From the NCBI GenBank assembly GCA_024280135.1, contig JAJRQS010000316.1, positions 1 to 8,769 of the forward strand: 8,769 nucleotides of DNA. The letters are read 5' to 3'. Source of the DNA: Bacteroidota bacterium. Lineage in GTDB: Bacteria > Bacteroidota > Bacteroidia > Chitinophagales > Saprospiraceae. A model generated the notes under the pieces. It did no database searches and had not been told where the DNA came from. It saw only the letters and a program-made list of their open reading frames with translations. Of the stretch, positions 1 through 5,877 are shown in pieces. The translations under genes were made by a program, and so were the position numbers. Positions within the stretch are counted from its first letter, which is position 1, and every line of letters begins with the position of its first letter.

Positions 1-1
1 G

Positions 2-100
2 TATCAGCTAGTTGAGAAAAATGCAAAGATCGCCAAAAGAAGCATTTTTGATGTTGATGAGTTTTCGGAGTGGGCTCAATACTCATTACTCAAAGCCTAA
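2..100 (+). CDS. C-terminal end of an unidentified protein (partial)
   Basis: An open frame enters from the left edge and runs 32 codons to a TAA at 98-100. The tail is mixed charged and hydrophobic and ends in ...EWAQYSLLKA. I do not recognise the family from so short a piece. The frame is believable because it stays open to the window edge and its stop overlaps by four bases the stop of the convergent minus-strand gene (TAG on the minus strand at 97-99), a common compact arrangement. No hairpin terminator is visible between the two genes. It could still be a chance open frame, since only 99 bases are visible. Confidence 0.5.
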   Translation, partial: YQLVEKNAKIAKRSIFDVDEFSEWAQYSLLKA

Positions 101-1434
101 ATCTCTTCTAGAGAATCTTTAAAAGCGATACCCATTTCTTCAAGTTCAGCAAGCACCAATTCATAGACCTCTTTGAAAACGGGAATATTAATACCAGGCG
201 TCGTTAGTTTTCCTGCCATGACCATCTTTGCGGTGATGCCTAGCGGAAGTCCTACGAGTTTGGCCATAGCCGTATCGGTACTATTTTCTCCATTCATGAC
301 GAGCGTCGAAGTAAGGCGATAGTTTTTATTATTCTTTTTGTATTCAAATTCATGCTGCATGATGACCATGTCTTTGTCTTGCTCTTTGAGCGGCCATTTT
401 TCAAGTAAAATTTCTTCAAGAATCTTTGCAGGTGTAGCATCCTTCAATGAAATTTTCTTCCGACTAAAGATGCCCAACCATTCCAACTTGGAGATAATTT
501 CTGAATCGGTAGAAATATTTAAAATTTTGGCGATACCCTCTTTTACGGAGCCATCACGAGGTGTGTTTCCAAGAAAAGCTTCGGTCAATTGATTGTACGT
601 GAGATTTTCGGAATTTAAGATAGGAAAGTCTGCATTCGTGTAGCCAATTTTTATCAAAGCATCCCAGGCTTCACAAAAACCACGATGCCTGATAGTACCT
701 CGAATAAGCTCAGGAATATCATCTAGCCCATAGCTGTTTCTATACAGTAGAGAATCTCGATTGGCATATACTTCATACTGCCCCATCCCTTGGATATCAA
801 CCAATTCAAATTGTGAAAACAATCGATGGTACGGGATGAACTTATAATGGTCATCTTTGATGTATTGTGCCGTGCCTTGACCCGCGAGCACTACATTTCT
901 AGGGTTCCAACTAATTTTATAATGCCAAGGATTATCATCACTTTCGGGAGAAACTAAGCCGCCCGTATAAGACCGAAAAGCAGTTAATTGCCCCCCTTCT
1001 TCTCGAATTTCATTAAGTCGTGCCATAGCAGACATGTGATCCAAGCCCGGATCCAAGCCCAATTCACCCATAAAAATGAGCGCTTTTTCTCGCACTTCTT
1101 CTTCCATGCTATAAAAACCTTGGGAAACATAAGAAGCGGTCAACAAATGTTTGCTAAGTCGCAAGCAATCTTTAGCAACCAGAATATGGAGGAAAGGCGG
1201 TAATAAGGAAATAACGAGGTCGGCCTTTGCAATTATTTCTTTTCTATTTTCGTCATCAGTAGCATTCATCCAAATGGCTCGACCGCATGGATGTGGGCCT
1301 ACTTTCTCTTTGGCTGCATCTAAATCGGAGTCAGCCACTGTAACGTACCAACCATTTTTACAGGCTTCATCTAGCATATAATGAATGAGTGCAGTTGCAG
1401 AGCGTCCGGCACCGATAATGAGTATTTTATTCAT
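97..1434 (-). CDS. Saccharopine dehydrogenase family protein (LYS9/LKR-SDH type)
   Basis: A 445-residue oxidoreductase of the saccharopine dehydrogenase family, probably cytoplasmic. The expected reaction is oxidation of saccharopine to glutamate and allysine in lysine breakdown. Seen: an N-terminal Rossmann fold with GAGRSA at 8-13, an SLLPP turn at 76-80, the family signature GLDPGLDHM at 126-134, a substrate-domain stretch from about 155 to 179 (SYTGGL, then SPESDDNPW and SWNPR), and a typical C-terminus with GLPLGITAKMV at 395-405. Length matches the family. Asp35 at the end of the second beta strand suggests NAD(H) rather than NADP(H), which is inference. The ATG at 1432-1434 puts the Rossmann strand right at the N-terminus, as expected. 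No lysine-ketoglutarate reductase is next to it. A related role, such as carboxynorspermidine dehydrogenase, is less likely because the GLDPGLDHM and SxxGG regions look LYS9-like. Confidence 0.88.
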   Translation of the reverse strand: MNKILIIGAGRSATALIHYMLDEACKNGWYVTVADSDLDAAKEKVGPHPCGRAIWMNATDDENRKEIIAKADLVISLLPPFLHILVAKDCLRLSKHLLTASYVSQGFYSMEEEVREKALIFMGELGLDPGLDHMSAMARLNEIREEGGQLTAFRSYTGGLVSPESDDNPWHYKISWNPRNVVLAGQGTAQYIKDDHYKFIPYHRLFSQFELVDIQGMGQYEVYANRDSLLYRNSYGLDDIPELIRGTIRHRGFCEAWDALIKIGYTNADFPILNSENLTYNQLTEAFLGNTPRDGSVKEGIAKILNISTDSEIISKLEWLGIFSRKKISLKDATPAKILEEILLEKWPLKEQDKDMVIMQHEFEYKKNNKNYRLTSTLVMNGENSTDTAMAKLVGLPLGITAKMVMAGKLTTPGINIPVFKEVYELVLAELEEMGIAFKDSLEEI

Positions 1435-1452
1435 GGTATTCTTAACTTTTAT

Positions 1453-1474
1453 TGAAGCTTGCGCAAAAAGTAAA
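1453..1474 (-). repeat. Copy A of a dispersed intergenic element
   Basis: Read on the minus strand this is TTTAC, five T, then GCGCAAGCTTCA. The same element, with one extra T, lies on the plus strand at 5507-5529, so the two copies are inverted relative to each other. Here it sits about 20 bases upstream of the saccharopine dehydrogenase ATG, on that gene's sense strand, so it could overlap its promoter or leader. It contains the palindrome TTGCGCAA overlapping AAGCTT. TACTTTTTG is close to, but not spaced like, a TAnnTTTG -7 box. Confidence 0.6.
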
Positions 1475-1656
1475 CAAGAAGGTCATATATTACGTTAACT
1501 AGTTGCGTTGGGAAGGCAAATATGGACTTTATTTCTTTAAAAGGGAATAAAGTGGTTGACTTTGTTTGTTTTTTTTACGCTTTTACTGTTTATATTAAGT
1601 CAGCGCTAGGTTCTGATCTCTCACGGAATTAAGTAAACAGACATAAATAGATACTT

Positions 1657-2142
1657 ATGCCAGAAATTGTGCTCAAATATCAACAATATAAATCTGCTAA
1701 AAAGCTTTCAAAAAGCCAAAAAGCAGTATTGAAAGAAGCCAAAAAGGCCTTAAAAAAGTCATATTCACCCTATTCGGGCTTTCAAGTAGCCGCTGCTATT
1801 GAATTGTCTAATGGGGTCATTTTGTCTGGTGCTAATTATGAAAATGCCGCCTATCCGCTTTGTTTATGTGCAGAAAGAGTCGCTTTAGCCACTGCGGCTT
1901 CACTGCACCCTAATGTGGCTATTATCCGGATGGCCGTTACCGTCAAAAGCAAGGAACATCCCCAAACCAAACCCGCTTCTCCTTGTGGTGCTTGTCGTCA
2001 AGTGATAATGGAAACTGAAGTCAAGCAAAAACAGCCAATGGAGATTATCCTAAAAGGTCAACGTGGGGACATCATCGTCATCGAAGAAGGCAAAACTTTG
2101 TTGCCACTCGGTTTTAATGCCGACGTGCTTAATGGAAAATAA
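1657..2142 (+). CDS. cdd: Cytidine deaminase
   Basis: A 161-residue zinc-dependent cytidine/deoxycytidine deaminase of pyrimidine salvage, cytoplasmic, producing uridine or deoxyuridine and ammonia. Seen: the substrate-binding stretch YSPYSGFQVAAAI at 36-48, GANYENAAYP at 58-67 (Asn60 and Glu62 contact the ribose in this family), the catalytic CAERVAL at 71-77 (Cys71 zinc ligand, Glu73 proton shuttle), PCGACRQV at 109-116 (Cys110 and Cys113 zinc ligands), and LLPLGF at 148-153. All three cysteines are present, which is the homotetrameric CDA type. A Lys-rich N-terminal stretch of about 20 residues makes it longer than the usual 130-residue enzyme. It is transcribed away from the saccharopine dehydrogenase across a 222-bp gap in which I find no exact TAnnTTTG box; TTGAC at 1556-1560 with TACGCTTT at 1576-1583 is a weak candidate promoter. 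Confidence 0.93.
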   Translation: MPEIVLKYQQYKSAKKLSKSQKAVLKEAKKALKKSYSPYSGFQVAAAIELSNGVILSGANYENAAYPLCLCAERVALATAASLHPNVAIIRMAVTVKSKEHPQTKPASPCGACRQVIMETEVKQKQPMEIILKGQRGDIIVIEEGKTLLPLGFNADVLNGK

Positions 2143-2152
2143 GGATAGAACA

Positions 2153-3580
2153 CTAAACTCGTCCAAAGGGAGCCACCCCCAGCTCTTTTGCTTTTTCAAA
2201 CATTAAAGCTCTAGCAGCCTCCGCGTCATTGGGAATAACTCCATCCAAAATGGCTTCTCTGATATGATCTTTAATCAACCCTACTATCCTACTTGGCGGT
2301 AGGTTAAAAGTGTCCATGATTTCTTGACCGTCTATGGGCGGTTGCCAATTTCGTATGTTATCCCGCTCTTCTACTTTTTTAAAATTAATTCTTAGCCGAG
2401 CATAGTTACGGAGGTAACGCTCTATTTTTTTCTCATTTTTGGAAGTGATGTCGCTTTCGCACAAATCCATTAAGTCATCCAAATCTTCTCCCGCTTCAAA
2501 AATAATTCGGCGGATAGCGGACTCTGATATTTCTTTATTGGTCAATGCAATGGGACGTTGATGCAATCGAACCAATTTTCGGACGTATTTCATCTCTGCG
2601 CCCAATGGTAGTTTTAGTTTTTTAAATATTCTTTTAACCATGTTGGCTCCAATCGCTTCGTGCCCATGAAACGTCCAGCCGGATTCGTCTGACCAGCGTT
2701 TTGTTTGGGGTTTGCCAATATCATGCAACAAGGCAGCCCAACGTAACCAGACATTATTAGATTTTTGCGCAAGATTATCTAACACCTGAATCGTATGATA
2801 GAAATTATCTTTGTGCGCTGTTTTATTTTTAATCTCCACTCCATGCATGGCGTACAATTCAGGGAAAATAATTTCTAACAACCCTGTATCAAATAATAAT
2901 TTCCAACCAACAGAAGGCTTTGGAGATTCCATTATTTTTTGAAGTTCTGTGGTGATTCTTTCTTGAGAGACAATTTTAATTCTATTCTTATAGTCCCCAA
3001 TGGCTTTCAACGTGTTCGGTTCAATGACAAAATCTAATTGCGTCGCAAAACGAATGGCCCGCATCATTCGTAAGGGATCGTCACTAAAAGTTTTACCGGG
3101 CTCCAACGGAGTCACCAATTTTTTCTGCTGTAAGTGTTCCAACCCACCAAAAGGGTCAATGACCTCTCCAAAACTCGCCTCATTCAAGGAAACAGCCATT
3201 GCATTAATCGTAAAATCTCTTCGAAATTGGTCATCTTCTAAGCTACCATTTTCGACGGTTGGCTTTCTAGAATGGGCACGATAGGACTCTTTCCTTGCGC
3301 CCACAAACTCTAACTCTAATCCTGATTTTGTTAATATCATCGCAGTCCCAAACCGCTGGTACACAGCTATTTTAGGCTTCCCTGGCAACAAAGATCTTAC
3401 TTTTTCCGCAAGGGCAATACCACTTCCCAAACAAACAATATCAATATCCTTAGAGGGTCGGCCCAAAAAACGATCCCGTACGATCCCCCCTACAATAAAC
3501 ACAGATGTGCCTAGCGCTTTCCCAGCTTGGCTGATGAGTTGCAAAACGGCTCTTTCTTCTTCGTGTACGTTAAAAATCAT
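2153..3580 (-). CDS. cca: CCA-adding tRNA nucleotidyltransferase with HD domain
   Basis: A 475-residue class II CCA tRNA nucleotidyltransferase, which adds or repairs the 3' CCA of tRNAs. Seen: GGIVRD at 31-36 and the metal-binding DID at 45-47 (Asp45, Asp47) of the polymerase-beta fold; RRDFTINAMA at 120-129; the nucleotide-selecting region DDPLRMMRAIRFATQL at 167-182; ERITTELQKIM at 207-217; then an HD phosphohydrolase domain with His262, HD at 286-287 (LLHDIGKP) and HGHE at 305-308. Length is normal for the HD-containing form. The start at 3578-3580 lies 17 bases after a perfect TAnnTTTG box on the same strand. It converges with cdd with 10 bp between stops. Oddly, the last codons (APFGRV and stop) are encoded by a near-copy of the 23-bp repeat unit found at 8591-8769. 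Confidence 0.93.
   Translation of the reverse strand: MIFNVHEEERAVLQLISQAGKALGTSVFIVGGIVRDRFLGRPSKDIDIVCLGSGIALAEKVRSLLPGKPKIAVYQRFGTAMILTKSGLELEFVGARKESYRAHSRKPTVENGSLEDDQFRRDFTINAMAVSLNEASFGEVIDPFGGLEHLQQKKLVTPLEPGKTFSDDPLRMMRAIRFATQLDFVIEPNTLKAIGDYKNRIKIVSQERITTELQKIMESPKPSVGWKLLFDTGLLEIIFPELYAMHGVEIKNKTAHKDNFYHTIQVLDNLAQKSNNVWLRWAALLHDIGKPQTKRWSDESGWTFHGHEAIGANMVKRIFKKLKLPLGAEMKYVRKLVRLHQRPIALTNKEISESAIRRIIFEAGEDLDDLMDLCESDITSKNEKKIERYLRNYARLRINFKKVEERDNIRNWQPPIDGQEIMDTFNLPPSRIVGLIKDHIREAILDGVIPNDAEAARALMFEKAKELGVAPFGRV
2154..2173 (+). repeat. Single near-copy of the 23-bp array unit inside the cca 3' end
   Basis: The plus strand here matches the array unit seen at 8656-8675 at 18 of 20 positions; both run TAAAC-CG-CCAAAGGGAGC apart from two substitutions (T for G and T for A). 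On the minus strand it encodes the final residues APFGRV of the CCA-adding enzyme, and its TTTAG provides the stop region where the array has TTTAT. Confidence 0.55.
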
Positions 3581-3597
3581 TGCTTAAAATTGGGGAG

Positions 3598-3605
3598 CAA
3601 AGGTA
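3598..3605 (-). promoter_or_regulatory. Bacteroidota-type -7 box for cca
   Basis: On the minus strand this reads TACCTTTG, a perfect TAnnTTTG. It ends 17 bases before the cca ATG, giving a short leader. No TTG -33 element is seen at the usual distance, so the call rests on the -7 box and its position. Confidence 0.45.
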
Positions 3606-3640
3606 GGGAAAAAATTCGTGTTAAGGGTTAGCGCTTTACG

Positions 3641-3752
3641 GTGTAGCGGTTTTAAGGTGTTAGGGTTTTAAGGAAAAAAAGTATGGCGGTTTTAAGGTGT
3701 TAGGGTGTTAGAGGTAAAAAAGGTATGGCGGTTTTAGGGTGTTAGGGGTAAA
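3641..3752. repeat. Three imperfect 40-42-bp tandem repeats
   Basis: Units begin at 3641, 3681 and 3723. Each has the form GTATGGCGGTTTTAAGG followed by TGTTAGGG and a purine-rich tail. The 21-base cores at 3646-3666 and 3686-3706 are identical; the third core at 3728-3748 differs at two positions (A to G and T to G). The array lies in the 314-bp gap between cca and the transporter. No protein frame or structured RNA is evident in it. TGTTAGGGGT at its right end recurs at 8570-8579. Confidence 0.75.
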
Positions 3753-3776
3753 GGGCGAAGGGGAAAGGGTGAAGGG
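3737..3776 (+). other. Potential G-quadruplex motif with six G-tracts
   Basis: Six runs of three or four G (3737-3739, 3745-3748, 3753-3755, 3760-3763, 3767-3769, 3774-3776) are separated by loops of 5, 4, 4, 3 and 4 bases. This satisfies the usual G3+N1-7 rule with tracts to spare. It is on the strand of the downstream transporter gene, about 120 bp before its start, in otherwise A+T-rich DNA. Confidence 0.65.
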
Positions 3777-3831
3777 AGAGGAGAAAAAAATTCGTGCATA
3801 CGTGGCTTAACACCAGTCTAGTGCGTGTTTT

Positions 3832-3847
3832 AATTCGTGAATTCGTG
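3832..3847. repeat. Tandem AATTCGTG octamers (further copies at 3613 and 3789)
   Basis: AATTCGTG occurs twice back to back at 3832-3839 and 3840-3847, and again at 3613-3620 and 3789-3796, all in the same orientation and all in the cca-transporter gap. The tandem pair ends 21 bases before the putative -7 box of the transporter gene, roughly where an upstream promoter element or operator would sit. Confidence 0.6.
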
Positions 3848-3861
3848 ACAATCCTCTAAAA

Positions 3862-3876
3862 AAAAGTGCACTTTTG
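3862..3876 (+). promoter_or_regulatory. Near-consensus -7 box overlapping a 14-bp palindrome
   Basis: CACTTTTG at 3869-3876 differs from TAnnTTTG at one position and lies 18 bases before the transporter ATG. It overlaps the perfect palindrome AAAAGTGCACTTTT at 3862-3875, which could be an operator. No clear -33 TTG is present. Confidence 0.35.
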
Positions 3877-3894
3877 CAAATCTAAATACAATCG

Positions 3895-4779
3895 ATGCAA
3901 GTTCTTTTACTCTCCATTTTTTTTAATACCGTTTTAGGCATTATTTTTAAGCTGTATGGCAAGTATAAAATAGATGTTTTCCAAGCCATTGTTTTCAATT
4001 ATTTTACCTGCGTCATTGCCGCTTCGATAGACCTAGGACATTTTCCTTTACAGGAAAGTTCTTTTGAGCAACCTTGGTTCCGCTGGGCCATCATTTTAGG
4101 CTTCTTATTCATTGCAGGCTTCAATATGGTTGCCCAAACAGTTCAATATTTTGGGATTACCACTGGAGCAATCATGCAGAAAATGTCCTTAGGTTTTACA
4201 GTAATTTTTTCATTTTTAGTCTTAGGGGAAGTGATGAATGGAATGAAGTGGGCAGGCGTTGCAGCAGCAATTTTGGCGATTTTCTTTACAAACTATCCCA
4301 AGAAAAAGAAGGCAACAAACGAACTAAAAATTGATTACAAAATAATATTCCCCCTATTAGCATTAGTTTTTTCTGTATTTATTGAAGTTGCCTTTTTGAT
4401 CGTAGAAAAACGACTGGCAATCAAAAGTGCTGATCCCATTTTTACGGGGACATTATTCGGAACCGCTGCTATCATAGGCTCAATAGGTTTAATTGTCTTA
4501 CTACTTCGAGGCAAAACCAAATTACATTGGCGAAATTTAGTTGCTGGCATAGCACTAGGCATTCCCAATTATTTAGCCATCCACTATATGCTCAAGGCAC
4601 TAGGTGGAGAATTCGAAGCCTCCGTTTTCTTTACCCTAAACAATGTGGGCATCATTGTTTTTGCTGCCATCCTTTCTGTCTTGCTCTTTAGCGAACGCTT
4701 TTCAAAACATCAGTACTTCGGATTAGGCTTATCTGTTTTGGCCATTTTACTGATTTACTTTAGCTCCAGTTATCTTTAA
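3895..4779 (+). CDS. EamA/DMT-family membrane transporter
   Basis: A 294-residue integral inner-membrane protein of the drug/metabolite transporter superfamily. About ten hydrophobic helices can be drawn, roughly at 2-19, 27-45, 62-84, 92-111, 117-134, 149-170, 183-205, 213-232, 243-265 and 273-292. A basic loop (PKKKKATNELK, 135-145) separates two five-helix halves, the usual EamA repeat. Each half ends in the family pattern of Glu before the last helix: LGEVMNGMKWAG at 110-121 and FSERFSKHQYFG at 265-276. Members export or import small metabolites such as amino acids or nucleosides; the substrate cannot be read from the sequence. The ATG at 3895 places the first helix at the very N-terminus, normal for the family. 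It appears to be a single-gene transcription unit, with a candidate promoter just upstream and a new -7 box 31 bases after its stop. Confidence 0.82.
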   Translation: MQVLLLSIFFNTVLGIIFKLYGKYKIDVFQAIVFNYFTCVIAASIDLGHFPLQESSFEQPWFRWAIILGFLFIAGFNMVAQTVQYFGITTGAIMQKMSLGFTVIFSFLVLGEVMNGMKWAGVAAAILAIFFTNYPKKKKATNELKIDYKIIFPLLALVFSVFIEVAFLIVEKRLAIKSADPIFTGTLFGTAAIIGSIGLIVLLLRGKTKLHWRNLVAGIALGIPNYLAIHYMLKALGGEFEASVFFTLNNVGIIVFAAILSVLLFSERFSKHQYFGLGLSVLAILLIYFSSSYL

Positions 4780-4809
4780 AAAACTAGAGCCGTTTCATTG
4801 GTTTATCCT

Positions 4810-4817
4810 TATCTTTG
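4810..4817 (+). promoter_or_regulatory. Bacteroidota-type -7 box for the 221-residue protein gene
   Basis: TATCTTTG is a perfect TAnnTTTG and ends 21 bases before the ATG at 4839. No TTG is found at the usual -33 spacing; a TTG at 4798-4800 is too close. It suggests that the gene has its own transcription start, separate from the transporter. Confidence 0.45.
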
Positions 4818-4838
4818 TCTTTCATAAAATAATGTCTC

Positions 4839-5504
4839 ATGAGTAAGTTCATTAAGAACCTAAAATCGCTGTTTGTTGTGGAAGAAGAAGGAGCAAGCAC
4901 CCCTACCCCTTCTAAGAAAGCAACACCCAAAGAAAGTATTCAAAAAGTCAAACCCAAATCCATCATACCCAAATCGACCTTACCCGGGCAAGTTGAAGAC
5001 AAATTTATGAATGTTCTCTTACAAGCGTTAGAAAAAGCGAACATGGAAGGCTACGACTATTTAGAGTTTATGAACGCCATCAAGTCTTTGGAGAAGATGA
5101 ACATGGATGAAGCGACCCGATTTAAGTCGGCCTATACGCTTGCGCAAACGATGGGGGTTACTCCACAACACCTAGAAAAATCTGCGCATTACTACTTAGA
5201 TGTGCTAAAAAAGGAGGATTCTAAATTTCAGAATGCATTAGAAAATCAAACGAGTACCAATATCCTCAAAAGGAAAGAAAATATCCAAGCTACACTCAAA
5301 TCCATCGAAGATAATAAAAAGCACATTGCCACCCTCCAAAAAGAAATCGAACGCCAAGAAAAAGAAATTCAAACCCAACAGAAAGAAGTAGAATCCGCTA
5401 AGCAAAAAGTATCTACTGCTCACAGTAATTTCATCGCTTCCTACCAAGTATTAGCCAATAAAATCGAAGCGGACATTCAAAAAATGAAGACCTATTTAAA
5501 GTAG
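4839..5504 (+). CDS. Unidentified cytoplasmic coiled-coil protein, 221 residues
   Basis: I cannot name the family with confidence. Layout seen: a short basic, amphipathic N-terminus (MSKFIKNLKSLFVV, 1-14) that could touch the membrane; a low-complexity Pro/Ser/Thr/Lys linker at about 18-50; a compact predicted-helical segment at 51-125, with GYDYLEFMNAIKSLEKMNMDEA at 71-92 (broken here as GYDYLEFMNA, IKSLEKMNMDEA) and AQTMGVTP at 102-109; then a long Lys/Glu/Gln-rich coiled coil at about 125-215 containing repeated KEIERQEKEIQ-like heptads. There is no signal peptide or membrane helix, so it is expected in the cytoplasm. It precedes the membrane coiled-coil and SBP-OmpA genes in the same direction, separated from them by 124 bp. 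A structural or scaffold partner of the downstream coiled-coil protein is a reasonable inference, not shown. Confidence 0.75.
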   Translation: MSKFIKNLKSLFVVEEEGASTPTPSKKATPKESIQKVKPKSIIPKSTLPGQVEDKFMNVLLQALEKANMEGYDYLEFMNAIKSLEKMNMDEATRFKSAYTLAQTMGVTPQHLEKSAHYYLDVLKKEDSKFQNALENQTSTNILKRKENIQATLKSIEDNKKHIATLQKEIERQEKEIQTQQKEVESAKQKVSTAHSNFIASYQVLANKIEADIQKMKTYLK

Positions 5505-5506
5505 TT

Positions 5507-5529
5507 TTTACTTTTTTGCGCAAGCTTCA
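5507..5529 (+). repeat. Copy B of a dispersed intergenic element
   Basis: TTTAC, six T, then GCGCAAGCTTCA, three bases after the stop of the 221-residue protein gene. It matches copy A (1453-1474, opposite strand) over its whole length except for one extra T. It lies about 100 bases upstream of the 63-residue membrane protein gene. Confidence 0.6.
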
Positions 5530-5563
5530 GCGTCCAAACAAGCCCTTTCGTACAAAAAAAAGC

Positions 5564-5584
5564 ACAGATTGTAGAAAAATCTGT
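5564..5584 (+). terminator. Possible weak hairpin terminator
   Basis: ACAGATT at 5564-5570 and AATCTGT at 5578-5584 form a perfect 7-bp stem around a 7-base loop. An eight-A run lies just before it and a pyrimidine run (TCCTTTCTC) after it. The stem is A/T-rich and the T run is interrupted, so it may only reduce read-through from the upstream gene into the three-gene set. Confidence 0.3.
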
Positions 5585-5628
5585 TCCTTTCTCATTATAG
5601 TTCTGTACTTTGCTTTTAAATCGGAATC

Positions 5629-5820
5629 ATGAATAAAACGACCATTTACATTATCATTGCAGTCATTGCCTTAATTGTGCTTCCTCGATTATTTGGAGCA
5701 TTGTTTAACATTATAGGCATTGCGGTAGTCGTAGGGCTTTTAGTGGTTTTATTTAACCCAAAACTGCGTAAGCGGCTTACCAAATTATTGAAATTATACA
5801 ATAGAACTAGGCGAAAATAG
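5629..5820 (+). CDS. Small membrane protein, 63 residues
   Basis: A short hydrophobic protein, family not recognised. Residues 6-18 and 21-42 are almost wholly hydrophobic with a Leu-Pro-Arg break at 18-20, so it may form a membrane hairpin. It ends in a strongly basic tail (NPKLRKRLTKLLKLYNRTRRK spans 43-63; key residues Asn43, Pro44, Lys45, Arg47) that should lie in the cytoplasm. The layout of helix, LP, helix, then [N/D]PKxR resembles the membrane part of the next protein (LP at 41-42, DPKAR at 70-74). The gene has an ATG at 5629, is preceded by TACTTTG at 5606-5612 (one base short of a TAnnTTTG box), and ends 57 bp before the next ATG. Small size lowers certainty, but direction, spacing and composition support a real gene. 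Confidence 0.68.
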   Translation: MNKTTIYIIIAVIALIVLPRLFGALFNIIGIAVVVGLLVVLFNPKLRKRLTKLLKLYNRTRRK

Positions 5821-5877
5821 CAAAGATTGCCTATCTTCACCCTTCAATACTCCAATTCAGAAATTAAACATCCATTT

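Noticed and set aside
338..592. Plus-strand open frame inside the saccharopine dehydrogenase gene
   Set aside because: It is antisense to a well-supported enzyme and has no recognisable features.
2167..2188. Hairpin AGGGAGC/GCTCTTT with a following T-rich run as terminator for cdd
   Set aside because: The stem needs two G-T wobbles, has an 8-base loop and lies inside the cca coding region; too weak to call.
2762..2773. Further copies of the dispersed element (TTTTTGCGCAAG here; CTTGCGCAAA at 5139-5148 and 7854-7863)
   Set aside because: All three lie in coding sequence and simply encode Leu-Ala-Gln; the match does not extend into AAGCTTCA or TTTAC.
3591..3600. GGGAGCAAAG upstream of cca as another copy of the 23-bp unit
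   Set aside because: Only about ten bases match and the ACGCGACC half is missing, so chance is a fair explanation.
4798..4817. TTG at 4798-4800 as the -33 element for the TATCTTTG box
   Set aside because: Only nine bases separate them; Bacteroidota promoters need about twenty.
5827..5877. 17-residue N-terminal extension of the 342-residue protein from a TTG start
   Set aside because: It begins with a rare start codon 6 bases after the previous stop, and the ATG at 5878 gives a normal basic N-terminus before the membrane helices.
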